A program made the translations under genes and the position numbers. A stretch of 64,000 nucleotides of DNA from Heterostelium album PN500. Lineage: Eukaryota > Evosea > Eumycetozoa > Acytosteliales > Acytosteliaceae. The notes under the pieces are model-generated. The model was not told where the DNA came from, ran no database searches, and saw only the letters and a list, made by a program, of their open reading frames with translations. Shown in pieces: positions 35,901 through 47,559 of the stretch (its first letter is position 1; every line of letters begins with the position of its first letter). The DNA is taken from contig NW_008805064.1 in assembly GCF_000004825.1 (NCBI RefSeq), positions 558,001 to 622,000 on the forward strand, in the 5' to 3' direction.

Positions 35901-36933
35901 TGTGAATCGGTTCTATCCATACGAGTAGACTCGATTGAACACCGAGCAGCAGTGCAGTTCTCTTCTCAAACCGCAGTGCAAATTCAATGTATTCTTGTTT
36001 GACGGTTTCCTGGGTGATGGAATCGTCCATTGCCAACCGCTTGATGTGAGCGTCCTCCGAGCTGTTGATCTTGGCTTCCCAGCGATCCTCATGCGCGTGT
36101 ATCAGCTGGCAGTTTGGCAAAGCCGATGGAAATTGGCTTTCAATACGGTGAACGACATCGTAGACCCGCTTGTGTTGTGATGGCAGTGCGAATTGCCAGC
36201 CACTTCCGACGTGACCGATTCCACCAATCGGAATGACAGAGCCGGGCTGTCCGTTGTTGTGGTTATTACCGCTGCCACCACGCGAAGGTGAACCAATTGT
36301 GAGTGTTCTACTCGCTTTAATACTATCGACAATCTCAGTGATCGAGTTACTTCTGGAATGTGGAACGTTCTCACGTAGTAGTGTTTCCAGCTGATTCGAA
36401 GGTACGATCGTCTTGTAGAACCATCTTGGTACGGAAGTTTCCAACTGATCGACTTGTCGCAAGTCGAGATACTCTCCATTGCCAATGTTATAACTCATCA
36501 AGCATTGATCATTAGCCAATCTAACTCTCTTTTTATACATAACACTACTACTCTTTAGCTTAACTCTATGACTACTCTTTTCATTACTACTATTATTATT
36601 ACTATCTAAACTATTTTTATTATTATTATCAGTGTCACCAACCAAGTGATCATTATTTGATTCAGAATGACCATGAGAATGACCATGATTACTATTACTA
36701 TTTGTGTTGTTGTTGTTATGAGATAGTATCGATGATGATGATTCTAATGGTTTAAATAAAGCATATTCCTCCATATCCGATATCTTCATAGATCTTCCAG
36801 TTTGTTTGTAAAAGACAGTGATCTCACCAATAGTTGTATGTGAATCGACGTTGATTGTTTGACGATCATCCCATGGGTATATCTTTATATAAACCACCAA
36901 AGGTCTACTTTGATATGGATTTAAATGATCCAT
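32971..36933 (-). CDS. Myotubularin phosphatase with beta-grasp-rich N-terminus
   Basis: Exons 36933-34771, 34693-33380 and 33303-32971 join in phase 0 to 1269 residues. The C-terminal half is a canonical myotubularin: a GRAM/PH region (about 735-840, with GTLYLTNYRVIF), the phosphatase domain, and the P-loop HCSDGWDRTSQ with nucleophile C1077 and R1083. It should be active on PI3P or PI(3,5)P2 of endosomal membranes. The N-terminal 720 residues are unusual. I see up to four ubiquitin-fold-like segments starting near residues 12, 335, 478 and 635, separated by Ser/Asn/Gln-rich linkers. The pattern SGFCLYYQKSGSGVWMEGHR...AVVEFK recalls the talin-head F0 domain. These could bind Ras-family GTPases or the cytoskeleton; that is inference. 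The start is the first ATG; an extra upstream exon cannot be excluded. Confidence 0.9.
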
Positions 36934-37487
36934 TACCACAGCCTCACTTCTAAATTAATGTTATTACACAATGATTAAATAATATCTATCTATAACTTTT
37001 AATCTAATCTAATCTTTGATAATTAAAACAAATTTAAGAAACTTGTGAAACAGTGAGTAGTTAGATAAATCTATAGATAGATTTATGATTTTTAGTATTA
37101 TATTATTGTTATATATTTATTTTTAAAAGTGTAGTGATTTATTATTATTGTTTGCAAAAATATCTAACAATGGAAAATTTTTTAAAAATAAAAATAAAAA
37201 AACTTTTTGATTGTTTTCAAAAACAAAATCCCAGGATCATACATACATTCTCATTTAATAAAGAAGAGTTAGTAAATAATAGATGTGAATATCACCATTT
37301 TTAAATATTTCTTAATTTTTAGAATCATTATTCTATTCTATGTTTTTGTTTATTGAAAATAGAAAATAATAATAATAAATAAGTTGTGCAAATGCAAAGT
37401 TTGGTTTAGTTTTTAATTATTTGGTTCTTTACAAAAAAGGTGTATAAAATATATATTTATTATTATTTATCTTTAGTTAACTTTAGC
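36934..37487. other. Intergenic, no gene seen
   Basis: AT-rich spacer upstream of the myotubularin gene and downstream of the kinase gene, both on the minus strand. No coding signal was found. Confidence 0.5.
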
Positions 37488-38602
37488 TTAAGATGATTTC
37501 AAATGATTCGTTATCCATTCTTCTAAATTAATATCTTCGTTCTCATATTTTTTAATAAATGGATGATTCTAATATTGAATTGAATTGAAAATTAGTAAAA
37601 AATTGATAGATTGATAAATGATCATGTGGTTATACTTACTAGTAAAGTAGATGCACTTGGTCTATCTTCTGGTTCCTTTTGTAAACTATTGGTTGTTGGA
37701 ATAGATAAATATTAAAAAAAAAAGATGATTGGTTAATTAATTAGAGTGGGGTTATTATTATTGTTATTGTTATTGTTTTTTTTATAAAAAATCTTACCAA
37801 TCAGAAATAAACGAACAAAACTCTTTTGAAAATCTATCGGGTGGTGGTACTGGTGCAGGTTCTTTCACGATATAGTCCATCAATGTCCAGAATCCAATTC
37901 CAATATTTGGACCACCATCTGTGTCACCGCTACCACCGCTACTGTTGTTATTATCGGGTGGATATGGGAATCTACCAATTGCACACTCCAGCATGGTTAA
38001 TCCCAGACTCCAGATGTCGGAATCGTAGGAATACGAGCGACCACTGATACGCTCCGGTGACATATAGACAACGGTGCCTACCCATGTCACCGCCTGCGAC
38101 AATGTATCGTGACGCTGACTACTCACGCCAAAGTCAGAGATCTTCGCTTCACCGCTCGATGCACTGATCAAGATATTCGACGGTTTGATATCACGGTGTA
38201 TCAGATGGAGCTGTCGGTGCAAATAGAACAGACCTTGTAGCACCTGTTTCGTCAGCTTTGAGAGTATTGCCTCTGGTATCACCTTGACCTTTGCCAGTAG
38301 ATCAGTGAGTGATCCACCATCCATGTATTCAAGCACGATGTGTATGGATCCATCGTTGTAGAATGCATCGTAGAATGAAACGATGTAGGGACAGTGTGTC
38401 TTGTGCAGCGTCTTTAACTCCAACAGAATCTGTTTCCTTACATTCTCTTGTATATCGAGTGTGACCACCTTTAACGCCAAATAACTATTCGATTTCTTGT
38501 GATACGCCAATTTAACAACACCACCTTCTCCTTTTCCTAAAATCTTTACAACCTGTAAATCCGATAGTTCTAAAGATAACATTTCATATTGTGGTAAATT
38601 AC

Positions 38603-38638
<36 letters not shown>

Positions 38639-39410
38639 TACTACTATTGTTATTATTGTTATTAGATTCATTATTATTCTTTACATTATTATTATTATTA
38701 TTGTTTGTACTAATACTATTATTAATATTTTGATTATTTGACTTATTATTGTTGTTGTTACTATTATCTAAAGATTTATTATTTGTACCAATACCTAAAT
38801 TACTATATCTATTTGGATATCTTCTTCTATCAGTAAAATTGAGTGGACTGTTTCTTGGTGATTCACCTTTGATGAGTAAACCTTTTTTGTTTATTGCTAA
38901 ATCACCTTCTTTAAATGTTCCACTATTTGTTCTATTTAGAATTACCAAAAAAATAATGTTAGTTTAGGAAAATTGTATTTGAATTAAATTAAAGTAGGTA
39001 GTTACATACAATGAAAAAGGTTTATCGGGATCATTTGATGAAATAACAAAATTATTGAAACTGTTTGATATATTTCTAATCTCTCTTTCTCTTTCCCTTT
39101 CTCTTTCTGTTAATTGGTTACCTGTACTATTCCTTATACCACTACTAGTAACACCATTGTTATTATTGTTGCTTAGTGTTGATTGCGATGATGATGATGA
39201 TGATGAACCATTGTTTACATTATTATTCGATTGTTGAGTTGAAGTTGAAGTTGAAGTAGAAGTGGTACTTGTTGTTGTTGTTGTTGTAGCAGATGATGTT
39301 ACAGGATTAAATAAATTTGAACTCTCAATGGCATTATCGACAGGAGTATTAGGTGAAGATGTATTACAATTAATATTGATCTTTAAAGATCCTTTCTTTG
39401 ACTGAAACAT
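37488..39410 (-). CDS. mekA: MAP kinase kinase, MEKA-like (4 exons)
   Basis: Exons 39410-39010, 38931-37798, 37685-37640 (46 bp) and 37568-37488 join in frame to 553 residues. The first 250 residues are Ser/Thr/Asn-rich. The kinase domain starts near 262 (ILGKGEGGVVKLA) with ATP lysine K289, catalytic D382 (HRDIKPSN) and D401 (DFG). The activation loop has MKK-type phosphosites S413 and T417 in LSQAVTWVGT, followed by YMSPERISGRSY, which marks the MEK family. After the last short exons it ends with NHPFIKKYE. It should phosphorylate a MAP kinase; in D. discoideum the MEK1-ERK pathway acts in aggregation and chemotaxis. The insert DNNNSSGGSGDTDGG replaces the proline-rich loop seen in animal MEKs. 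Catalytic residues are complete. Confidence 0.93.
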
Positions 39411-39699
39411 TTATCATTAAAATCGATTATAAGAAATCTATATACATTTATTTACTAATACTAAAGATCTATACTATTGTTATTTAAAATATCAAAATAG
39501 GTTACTAATTTGAAAAAAAAAAAAAAAAAAAAAAGTGGGTAGATAAATAATAAATGAAATATTTGTTATTATTATTTTGGATTTGGTGGTAAGAAAAACA
39601 AACAAACTGCGAATGAGTTTCAAAGAAAATTATATTTTAAAACAATTTGTAAATTGTTGTTTGTTGTTTGTTTTTGTTTTACTTTTTATTTAATTGCAT

Positions 39700-40709
39700 T
39701 CAACTGTTGTTTGTTGTTGATGTTGTTGATTTCATTGCAAATAAAATATAATTAACATTGGTATTGTTGATAAGTGACCAATTCATTGTAAGTGGGTTCA
39801 TGAATAAACCAGAGATATCTTTAAGATTCACTTGGTTGCCAGATAGATAGGATTGTAGATCCTCTGGTTTAACGTATTGATCCCAATGATGTGTACCTAC
39901 AGGTACGAATTTACATATGTATTCTGCTCCAACAATTGTAGTTAGATATGCCAATGTAGTCTTATTCATTGTTGATAAAAAGAAGCATCCTCCTGGCTAT
40001 TATTAAATTATTGTTAACAATTTATATTAGATTCTAATTCATAATTATATATATATATATATGCTTGCTTGTTTATATTTACTTTAATTAGAGATGTACA
40101 TTGTTTAATAAATTCAGGTACATTTTCAACGTGTTCAACTACTTCCATGGTTGTTACGATGTCGTACGATGAGTGGTGATCGATTGCATGTTGCTCGACT
40201 GTAGATTCAATGTATTGGAGTGTGTTGCGATCGATGTTGTCAGAGAGTGTTTTATCTTGTTTGGCATGTGCAATTGCCATCGATATGTTATTGCCAGCAG
40301 CATCGAGACCAACTACATCTGCACCCAATCTACTGAATGACTCTGTTAGTAAACCAGCACCACATCCGACATCGATGATCTTCAAGCCTGCCAACGATTT
40401 ACCACTACCACCACCACCACTAGTTTTGATGACACCACTCTGTTTCAAACGATCAACCATATATTGAACTCTAACTGGATTCATTTTGTGTAGTGGTCTC
40501 ATCGGTCCATTTATATCCCACCAATCTTTTGCCATACCATTAAAGAACTTTATTTCCTCTTCTTTCATTGAGCTGAAAGTATTCTTTGTTGTATTACTAT
40601 TACTATTTACATTATTAACATTGTTTGTACTATAATTATATGATCTATAGTTTGATATATATCTTGATTTAGTTATTAAATTACTTATATTTTTGATCAT
40701 TTTTTTCAT
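39700..40709 (-). CDS. coq3: COQ3 ubiquinone O-methyltransferase
   Basis: Exons 40709-40083 and 39996-39700 give 307 residues. It performs both O-methylation steps of coenzyme Q synthesis in the mitochondrion. The N-terminus (about 1-45) is rich in Lys, Arg, Asn and Ser with no acidic residue, as expected of a presequence. The class I SAM motif DVGCGAGLLTE lies at 113-123. Family signatures FFNGMAKDWWD and RPLHKMNPVR precede it, EVVEHV follows, and the exon junction falls before GGCFFLSTMNKT. Length and order match eukaryotic COQ3. The start is the first ATG after an A/T run. Confidence 0.95.
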
Positions 40710-41030
40710 CAGAATGTTTAAAAAAAAAAAAAAAACAAAATGAATATCAGATCAGAATTAAATGTGAACATTAATGTGGTTGATCAAATGATTAGGTCAT
40801 TTGTTTTTTTTTTTTTTAGTTTTATTTGTAAATAAAAAAAAAAAAGATAAATATAATATATTTGATTCGAATTTGATTTAAATTTGGTTGTTTAATATAA
40901 AATTCATATATTATCTATATATAAATTTATGATTATATATAGGTGTGGTTTTATTGATGTTATTGTTGTTATTGTTGTTTGATTGATAATGTAATGTTGT
41001 TTGTTATTAAGCTTTAGCTAGTTAGTTGTT
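40710..41030. other. Intergenic, no gene seen
   Basis: 321 bp of AT-rich spacer with T12 and A11 runs near 40805-40845. No feature is supported. Confidence 0.5.
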
Positions 41031-41570
41031 TTAAAAATAACTGTCTTGTGGTGGTGTACGTTGAGTTGTCATTACGGCTGAATTGTTTGCCATGCTGGAT
41101 CTAGATGACGATGGGTATTTGGTACGGTCACGTTTAATGTAATTGAAAATAGCGAGACCAATCAGACTGACAGTGACCATTCCACCCACTAGACAAACGA
41201 TCATAATGATTTGCTTTTTGGTTGGTGCACTCTGTGAATCTGAACATTCTTTGACATCGACTTCAGTGTCACTCGACCAGATCGTTTCTCTTCTGCTATT
41301 CATAATCGAAACGGTATAAACACCATCGGCCAACTCAAACACTGTCTCATCAGAAGTGACCTGCTTTGAAATATTCGCTCCATCATCCGATTTCAAAACT
41401 ATAGTATATGGTAAATTATTTAAACCCGGTTGATTTATATCTATGGTAATTGTTAATTTACTGCAACCAATCTTGAAAATCGGCGACAGACTGGCAGCTC
41501 CATATGAAAAATCTACCACTAAAATCGTCAGAAGCATGAAAATTATTTTATAATTATTACTATTATACAT
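41031..41570 (-). CDS. Small type I membrane protein, unknown
   Basis: 179 residues in one exon. A signal peptide (about 1-25, IIFMLLTILVVDFSYG) is followed by a roughly 95-residue extracellular part. That part has two Cys (C35 in KIGCSKL and C109 in VKECSDS) and a beta-rich, Ig-like or carbohydrate-binding-like pattern (YTIVLKSDDG, VFELADGVYTVSIMNS). A membrane helix follows (about 121-143, IIMIVCLVGGMVTVSLIGLAI), then a basic cytosolic tail with Ser clusters. I do not recognise the family. It looks like a small surface receptor or adhesion protein. The start is an ATG just before the hydrophobic segment. Confidence 0.72.
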   Translation of the reverse strand: MYNSNNYKIIFMLLTILVVDFSYGAASLSPIFKIGCSKLTITIDINQPGLNNLPYTIVLKSDDGANISKQVTSDETVFELADGVYTVSIMNSRRETIWSSDTEVDVKECSDSQSAPTKKQIIMIVCLVGGMVTVSLIGLAIFNYIKRDRTKYPSSSRSSMANNSAVMTTQRTPPQDSYF

Positions 41571-42588
41571 TTTATTATATCTAAATATTATTATTATTAT
41601 TATTGATTAAGATGAAATTGTATTGTTATGATTTACTGTGTAATTACTGGGTTAAAAAAATAATTAAATAACAATATTAGATGAAAAAGAAATAAATCTA
41701 AGATATTTTTTTTATTTATCTATCTACCTTATTCTTTTAATTGAATTGAAATTATCTACAAATAGAAATAATTAATAAAGTAAAAAGTGTTTGTTGATTA
41801 TTGATGGTGCAATCAAAACAGCTCTCTACAGTTTGGAATAGATTATTTTATTATTTTTTGTTTTTTTTTGTGAACAACAACGCATATTTTGTCTTTTTGT
41901 GATATCATTCGCATCTACTATTCAATCCTCTATGTGGACATACATTTTAAAAGATATTTGATTGGAGATTTGTCTCTTTTGTTAGTTTAAACAGCCCAAA
42001 CATTTACTAAACCACTAAGGTACCCCACAATTTGTAATAAAAATCACCAAAATGATGTGTTTTTCCCCTCTAAAAACTCTTGGATAGTTAAATTGATCAA
42101 AAAATAATGATTTTGTGAATGAGGGGTGTGGTTTTTTTTAGAAATGATTTTTTTTTTTCAGAATTTGGAGGGGGTGACCTCTCGCCAGATTCGAAAAGAA
42201 GGACCACTCTCCTCATATGGATGCATGTCATTGGTTAAACTCGATGATCTGTATTATCAACCTTTGTGATTTATGAACCATTGAAAAATTATAAATCAAT
42301 TTAAAGATTTTTTATGATTTTCCTTTTCAGATAGTTGAAACTCTCTTATTTTTGAAATTAAAAATAAAATTGCAATTTTATATGGTAAATTTTTTTCAAT
42401 GATAGTGGTTGTGGCTGTTTTTCAAGAGAATAAATCATATTAAGGCTTGGCACCAATTTAAAGTTTTGTAAAAAAAAAACAAAATAAAACTACCATTTTT
42501 ATTATTATGGCTGTTTAATATAATAAACAACAAACGGATTGTTGTGGTTGTTTGGTTGTTTGTCTTTTTTTTTTTTTTTAAAAAAAAT
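41571..42588. other. Intergenic, 1 kb, no gene seen
   Basis: It lies upstream of the membrane-protein gene. Short CCCC-containing words (GGTACCCCACAA near 42020, GGAGGGGGTGACC near 42168) stand out from the AT background and might be regulatory. No coding signal was found. Confidence 0.45.
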
Positions 42589-45379
42589 CTATTCTCCGAT
42601 TATATAATCAATATCATAGATTAATCTGGCTAGTTCTTCCATGGTATTGGCGTTTAGGCAATCGGGAACATGACGAACAATTGTTGTAAGTGCATTGCAG
42701 TGATGAATCAATGTGTAGCACATACAACGTTTGATGAATTGTGATGGGTTTTCATTGTAGACATCCAACCAAGTCTTTTTAGTTGTTGTTGTTGTTGGTT
42801 GGCTAGTAGTAGAGGGCACTTCGTAGCATTTCAAAAAGCTGCGCAACTTGTTCTTATCACCAGCGAAAATGGAGAGGTGTAGTGAAACCAATTCGTAGTA
42901 TCTATCACCAAAGTTTGAATCACCGAAATCGATTAACTTGTTTGCTTGCCAAATCTCCTCTTCCTCCACTTGTTCTTCCTCCTCGGGTAGTGAGGCGGTT
43001 GCAGCTTGTTTGGCTTTTGTAGGTTGTTTCTTTGAATGGATGCTCAACTTTTTGTTGTTGGGTGTTGGGTGAATTTTAAGTTGTTTAAGGTTGAGCTTCT
43101 TTTTCTTGGGCTGAATGATAATGTCACCTAGAATATTTTCATCAGTGAGATCACCATGAATATAACAAGGAGGAAGTGTCTTGTCGATATATGAATCTAG
43201 ATCGACCGGTAAGTAAGCATCGACCATCTTGAGTAATTGAGTAGGTAATCCACCCCAATTCCATAGATTCTCTTTGGTATTGGCAAGTAACTTGTTCTTG
43301 ATATGTAATCTCCAAACACTCCAAAGATCTGCGCTGCTGCTGTTGTCTTGATTGAAATATGGATTATTATTTTCCATGTTTAATGGTAGATTATGAATAT
43401 TCATCATTAACTTGGCAAGCATTGGTATTAATATTTTATCATCTATAGTTGGTGGTATCTCTCCATCTTCTTCATCTTCATCATCCTCCTCTTCTTCTTC
43501 CTCGGTAGGTGGATATGGGAATGGTAATTCATCTGGTACATCTTGAACATCCTGTAGACTTGTACCATCGAAAAAGTTGGTAATGATATATGGCCATTTC
43601 CAAAGCATTGACGATTCGGAATCATCGACCTCTGTTTTCTTTGGCTTGAAGTTTCCATCTAGTAAATAACCGCTTCCAAGTAGCGATGGTGTGATTGATG
43701 CCAGATATTGATTGTCTTTGATGAGCGAGTAGAGATGACGTTCACGAAGGAAACTATCTTCTCCACCATACTTTGTACAGAAAAACTTTACAACATAGTT
43801 TCTATTTACAAAAAATACAGGACTCTGACCAGACTCACTAGAGGCGACCTGGAAATCATCGGCAGTGAACGATTGATTTGGAAAGTGTCTCGAGAAGACC
43901 TCTTGTACCAATGGACCCCAATAAACAAGATCAGAGAAATCGTGTTGAAATTGTGAATTTGTCAATTCAAACTCTTTGAATTTACTTTCAAACTCTGGAC
44001 GATCCGCTAATAATAGTTTTTTAAAATCATGATATTCTTTACCATTCTTTTTATGACCACTGTTATTTAAATGAATAAATAAATTGGATTAATTTAAGAT
44101 TACAATTATTATTATTTTTACACTTACATTAAATCATCACAAACTTTAAGGAAATTTTGTGAATCACAAAAGTTTTGAGTAACAGCAATTGATTCCTCAA
44201 GATCTAATAAGAAAATGATTATAAATATTTTGATAATCTGTTAATTTTTTTTAATTACTTACTTAAAACCATGTGCCACCAACCACCAGGTACAAATATA
44301 GTTTCACCTGGATATTGAATAACTTCGATTGGTCTTTGATCTGGTGGAAGATATGGGTAGACTTCGAGCAGCCAAAGTAGGGATGCAGGACCACCATAGA
44401 ACTTTTCATCGACGTCGTCCATTGATACTCCGATTGGTGTGGAGGAAGGTGGGTACATGAGCCAACGTTTGCATCCAGAGACAAGACTGTTCCATGCGCT
44501 CGTTCCTGCTGGGTCGATATGCCAAGGTGCACCAGAACGAGGTGGTCCTATTACGATCCAACGGTAGTGTGGACGCTTATCGTTTTGAAACTGGAAGAGA
44601 TCCTCTGGGAAGAACTTGCTCGGTACTTTATATTCGTTGAGCATTGCCGGTGCTTTCTCGCCAAACGATTGGTCAAATACATAGAGTGGTTCCTCATCGT
44701 TTTGTGTTGCCATGTACTGAACATAGTCGGCGAATCGCATCGGGATATTCTTGTGATCGCCATGACTAATCTTGAAACAAACATCTCCGAATCGTTCGAT
44801 CAGTCGTTGTTTTGTCCATTCAGTGTTGGCTGGCCAGTCTAGCTGACCGTTGGTGAACACCATTGGGATGGATGGACGTTCGTATCGCTCTACAAACTGT
44901 TCATAGGTCAAGAGCGATGCATCGCACTTGTCAACCAAGCCGGAATCCTCCACTTTGAAGTCCTTGATTTGCATGTGTCTACGAAGCCATCGGGTGTAGA
45001 TCACCATCGATTGGAACAACGGGAAGTTGAGTTGTGCCATTGGGAATGCAGACATGTCACGACCATTCGAATAGAGGTATTTCACTGCCGACAGCTTCCA
45101 ACTTATGTAATAGACAATGTTGCCGCGCTGTGCAGTGTTATTGGTTGTCTCTCTAAAGAATGCATCCATCCAAAGTCGATCATCATTCAACATCACATAG
45201 AAAGCAGGACTGACTCGTTGTAACGACAACAACTCTGGTACTGTCAGCTCATCAAAGATTGCTTCCAACAAGAATGTATCTTCCAACACTGATAGATATC
45301 CAAGACCATCATTTCTAAATTTACATTCTTTATTCTCAAAGAAATTTCTATTATTTAATAAACTTAATTTCTTTTTCAT
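42589..45379 (-). CDS. F-box / JmjC / phosphotransferase-fold fusion
   Basis: Exons 45379-44263, 44203-44128 (76 bp) and 44059-42589 join in frame to 887 residues. Residues 34-75 are F-box-like (LLEAIFDELTVPELLSLQRV). Residues about 165-385 are a JMJD6-type JmjC domain with iron ligands H287, D289 (PWHIDPAGT) and H369 (GGWWHMVL). Residues about 450-880 form an aminoglycoside-phosphotransferase/choline-kinase fold with HGDLTDEN at 699-706 and DFGD at 775-778; catalytic residues are present in both enzyme folds. The same three-domain order occurs in plants (Arabidopsis JMJ21-type), so the fusion is ancient. It may hydroxylate a target and phosphorylate a small molecule or protein; the substrate is unknown. 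The start is the first true ATG; upstream codons translate a T-run. An acidic Glu/Asp insert splits the kinase-like fold. Confidence 0.9.
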
Positions 45380-46399
45380 GTGTGTGTTTGTGTGTAAATA
45401 AATAATTATAAATAAGTAAGTATATTTAAAAAAACAATGAATGAAATGATAAAAAAAAAAAAAAAAAAAGATAAATAAAAATATTAAAAAAAAAAGGTAT
45501 AGATATCTGAAAATGAAATTCAATTTAAATAAAAATTAAAAATTAAATTGTTGTGTAATCCCTAATACCTAATATATTATTATGATGACAATGAACTTAT
45601 TGGTTCAAAGAAAATAAAGAAAAGAGTCGTAAGGATGATGACAAAAAAAAAAAAAAAACCAATATTTAAAAGGTCAACAATCTTTTTGTTTAGACGATTT
45701 AAAGATAGTGGTGATTCGATAATTTTGAAGTTGTTTGAAGATAGTTTTTTTTTTTTTTTTTTTTTTTTTATGTTGTTGTTATTTTATTGTGTATTGATTT
45801 GACCATTCAAATCGATCAAAGAATAACTTGGTAATTAAAGCAAAAAAATTGATATTTTTAATATTTTTTTTTAAAAAAGACCCACAAGTCATGAGCATTC
45901 GACATGATTTTTTTGAAAAAAAAATTAATTAAAAAAAAGATATTTTTGTAAATGTTTACAGTTTTTTTTATTGGTTCATTTAAATTGGTGTTGTGTGAAG
46001 AAAAAAGGAACAACTTACATCAAAAAAACCCATGACAACCTGCTAATCTTTGAAAAATAAAAACTTGTTTGATAATATAATAATATCATTCATTTTTTTT
46101 TTTGTTTATTTTTTATTATTGTTGATGATGTAACACAACCTTGTGTAGGAGTATCGTTATTATTAAGGAGTCAATATTAATTTTTTTTTACCTTCAAATA
46201 GAACAAGTTTTTCATTCTAAAATTCAATCTATTTTTTTTTCTCAAATTATATAAAGTAAGTAAATATATTAATTAATAAGTATATATATATTATATGTAT
46301 ATAAATTAATCATTTTTTTATTATTTTTAATAAATAAATTTATAATAATATATATTAATTAATCTCTATCTATTTTAAACTTTTAGATCTAATTATACA
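45380..46399. other. Divergent intergenic region
   Basis: It lies between the starts of the JmjC fusion (-) and the XYPPX protein (+). It contains A19, A16 and T25 runs (the last at 45745-45769). A possible acceptor (CTTTTAG) at about 46380-46386 hints at a 5' leader intron of the XYPPX gene. No gene is seen. Confidence 0.5.
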
Positions 46400-46762
46400 A
46401 TGAGCGGTTATCCACCCCCAGGAGGTTATCCACCACCAGGAGCTTATCCACCAGGAGCTTATCCACCACAACAAGGTTATCCACCCCCAGGTGCTTACCC
46501 ACCAGGTGCCGCCTATCCACCAGGTGGTTACCCACCACAACACTATCCACAAGCCGGATATGTAGCACCACCAGGTGCATATCCACCAGGTGCATACGCT
46601 CCACGTGGACCAGTTCCAGGTGCTTACCCAGTTGGTTACACCGGTGCCTACGGACATCACGGTCACCACAAGAAGTACAAATACAAGCACAAGAAGCATG
46701 GATACAAGGGATTCAAGAAGGGATTCAAGAAGTTCAAGAAGGGATTCAAGGGATTCAAATAA
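46400..46762 (+). CDS. XYPPX-repeat protein with Lys/Gly/Phe tail
   Basis: 120 residues. Positions 4-75 are tandem GYPPPG/AYPPG units, a type of low-complexity repeat found in calcium-dependent and membrane-associated proteins and in some dictyostelid vesicle proteins. Residues 76-92 are Gly/His/Tyr-rich. The last 35 residues are strongly basic with a repeated KKGFKKF/KGFKGFK motif, which could contact acidic membranes or nucleic acid. There is no signal peptide or membrane helix. Codons are C-rich compared with neighbours, which suggests high expression. The family role is not established. Confidence 0.8.
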   Translation: MSGYPPPGGYPPPGAYPPGAYPPQQGYPPPGAYPPGAAYPPGGYPPQHYPQAGYVAPPGAYPPGAYAPRGPVPGAYPVGYTGAYGHHGHHKKYKYKHKKHGYKGFKKGFKKFKKGFKGFK

Positions 46763-46949
46763 ACAATTCGGATTGGTGATCACTACAATCAATATATAAT
46801 CATAAGAAAACTCCTATAGATCTAGAAATAAACAATGATTAAAATGTTGTATAATAAAATTAAAATAATCTTATAATGATATATATAAAAGTGTGTATGA
46901 GTGTGAGTGATGATCACTACAAGACCTAAAAACAATGATTAAATGTTGG

Positions 46950-47530
46950 TATCAGTGGTACTGGTAACATTAGTGGTAACAATAATGGAGTTGGAAGCAA
47001 TCTTGATGTAGGTAAAAAGATTGGTTCGGGTAGCAATCGTAGCAATAATACAAAGTCAAACGTTCAACCTACATTGAATATGAAATCGATCATATCACAA
47101 TATCTATCAAACAAAGATCTTTCAACCTTTGGTAATGGTGTTCACTGGTATTGATCGTCTTGCAAGGCACGAGGATGAGCTGCCAATTATTATCAAGTTT
47201 GTCAAAGTTCTAGAGTGTAAAGTCGTTGGTCTATTCCCACCTTCTGAATATTTGATTGCCATCAAATCTGATTTCTCTGGTGCACTATCCAGAACCATTA
47301 CAGAGATTAGAGAACACTGTACTCAACTTGATCAAACGCCGATAATGATTGACAGTCACACCAACATACTGATATGTTGTAAACTACACTGCCAATCTCA
47401 ATGGTATATTCGATAGCCGATTGGAGAAAATTCAAGCGTACATTGATTCTTGCCTGTCCTAGGTTTCTCTTTGTAATTAACGATTTCACCTATCTATTCC
47501 CACTAGAATCTCTAGTGAAAGCAAGAAGAT
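46950..47530 (+). pseudogene. Decayed repeat copy A (possible hAT transposase)
   Basis: A non-intact coding remnant. The 5' part reads in one frame (NISGNNNGVGSNLDVGK, PTLNMKSI). The next part reads in another frame (VFTGIDRLARHEDELPIIIK, LFPPSEYLIAIKSDFSG, PIMIDSHTNI). After a further frameshift comes VVNYTANLNGIFDSRLEKI and a stop. The order L-x-x-x-E-x-L-P, then P-P/S, then an I-x-x-D-x-x-T-N block resembles the start of hAT transposases, but this is weak. The first 300 bp are almost identical to copy B at 50564-50867. Confidence 0.5.
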
Positions 47531-47559
47531 TCAGACAATAAATGAGAGTCCTTATGAAT

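Noticed and set aside
45380-45523. Hydrophobic N-terminal extension of the JmjC fusion protein
   Set aside because: The frame begins with TTG, not ATG, and the Phe-rich run is translated poly-T. The first ATG is at 45379.
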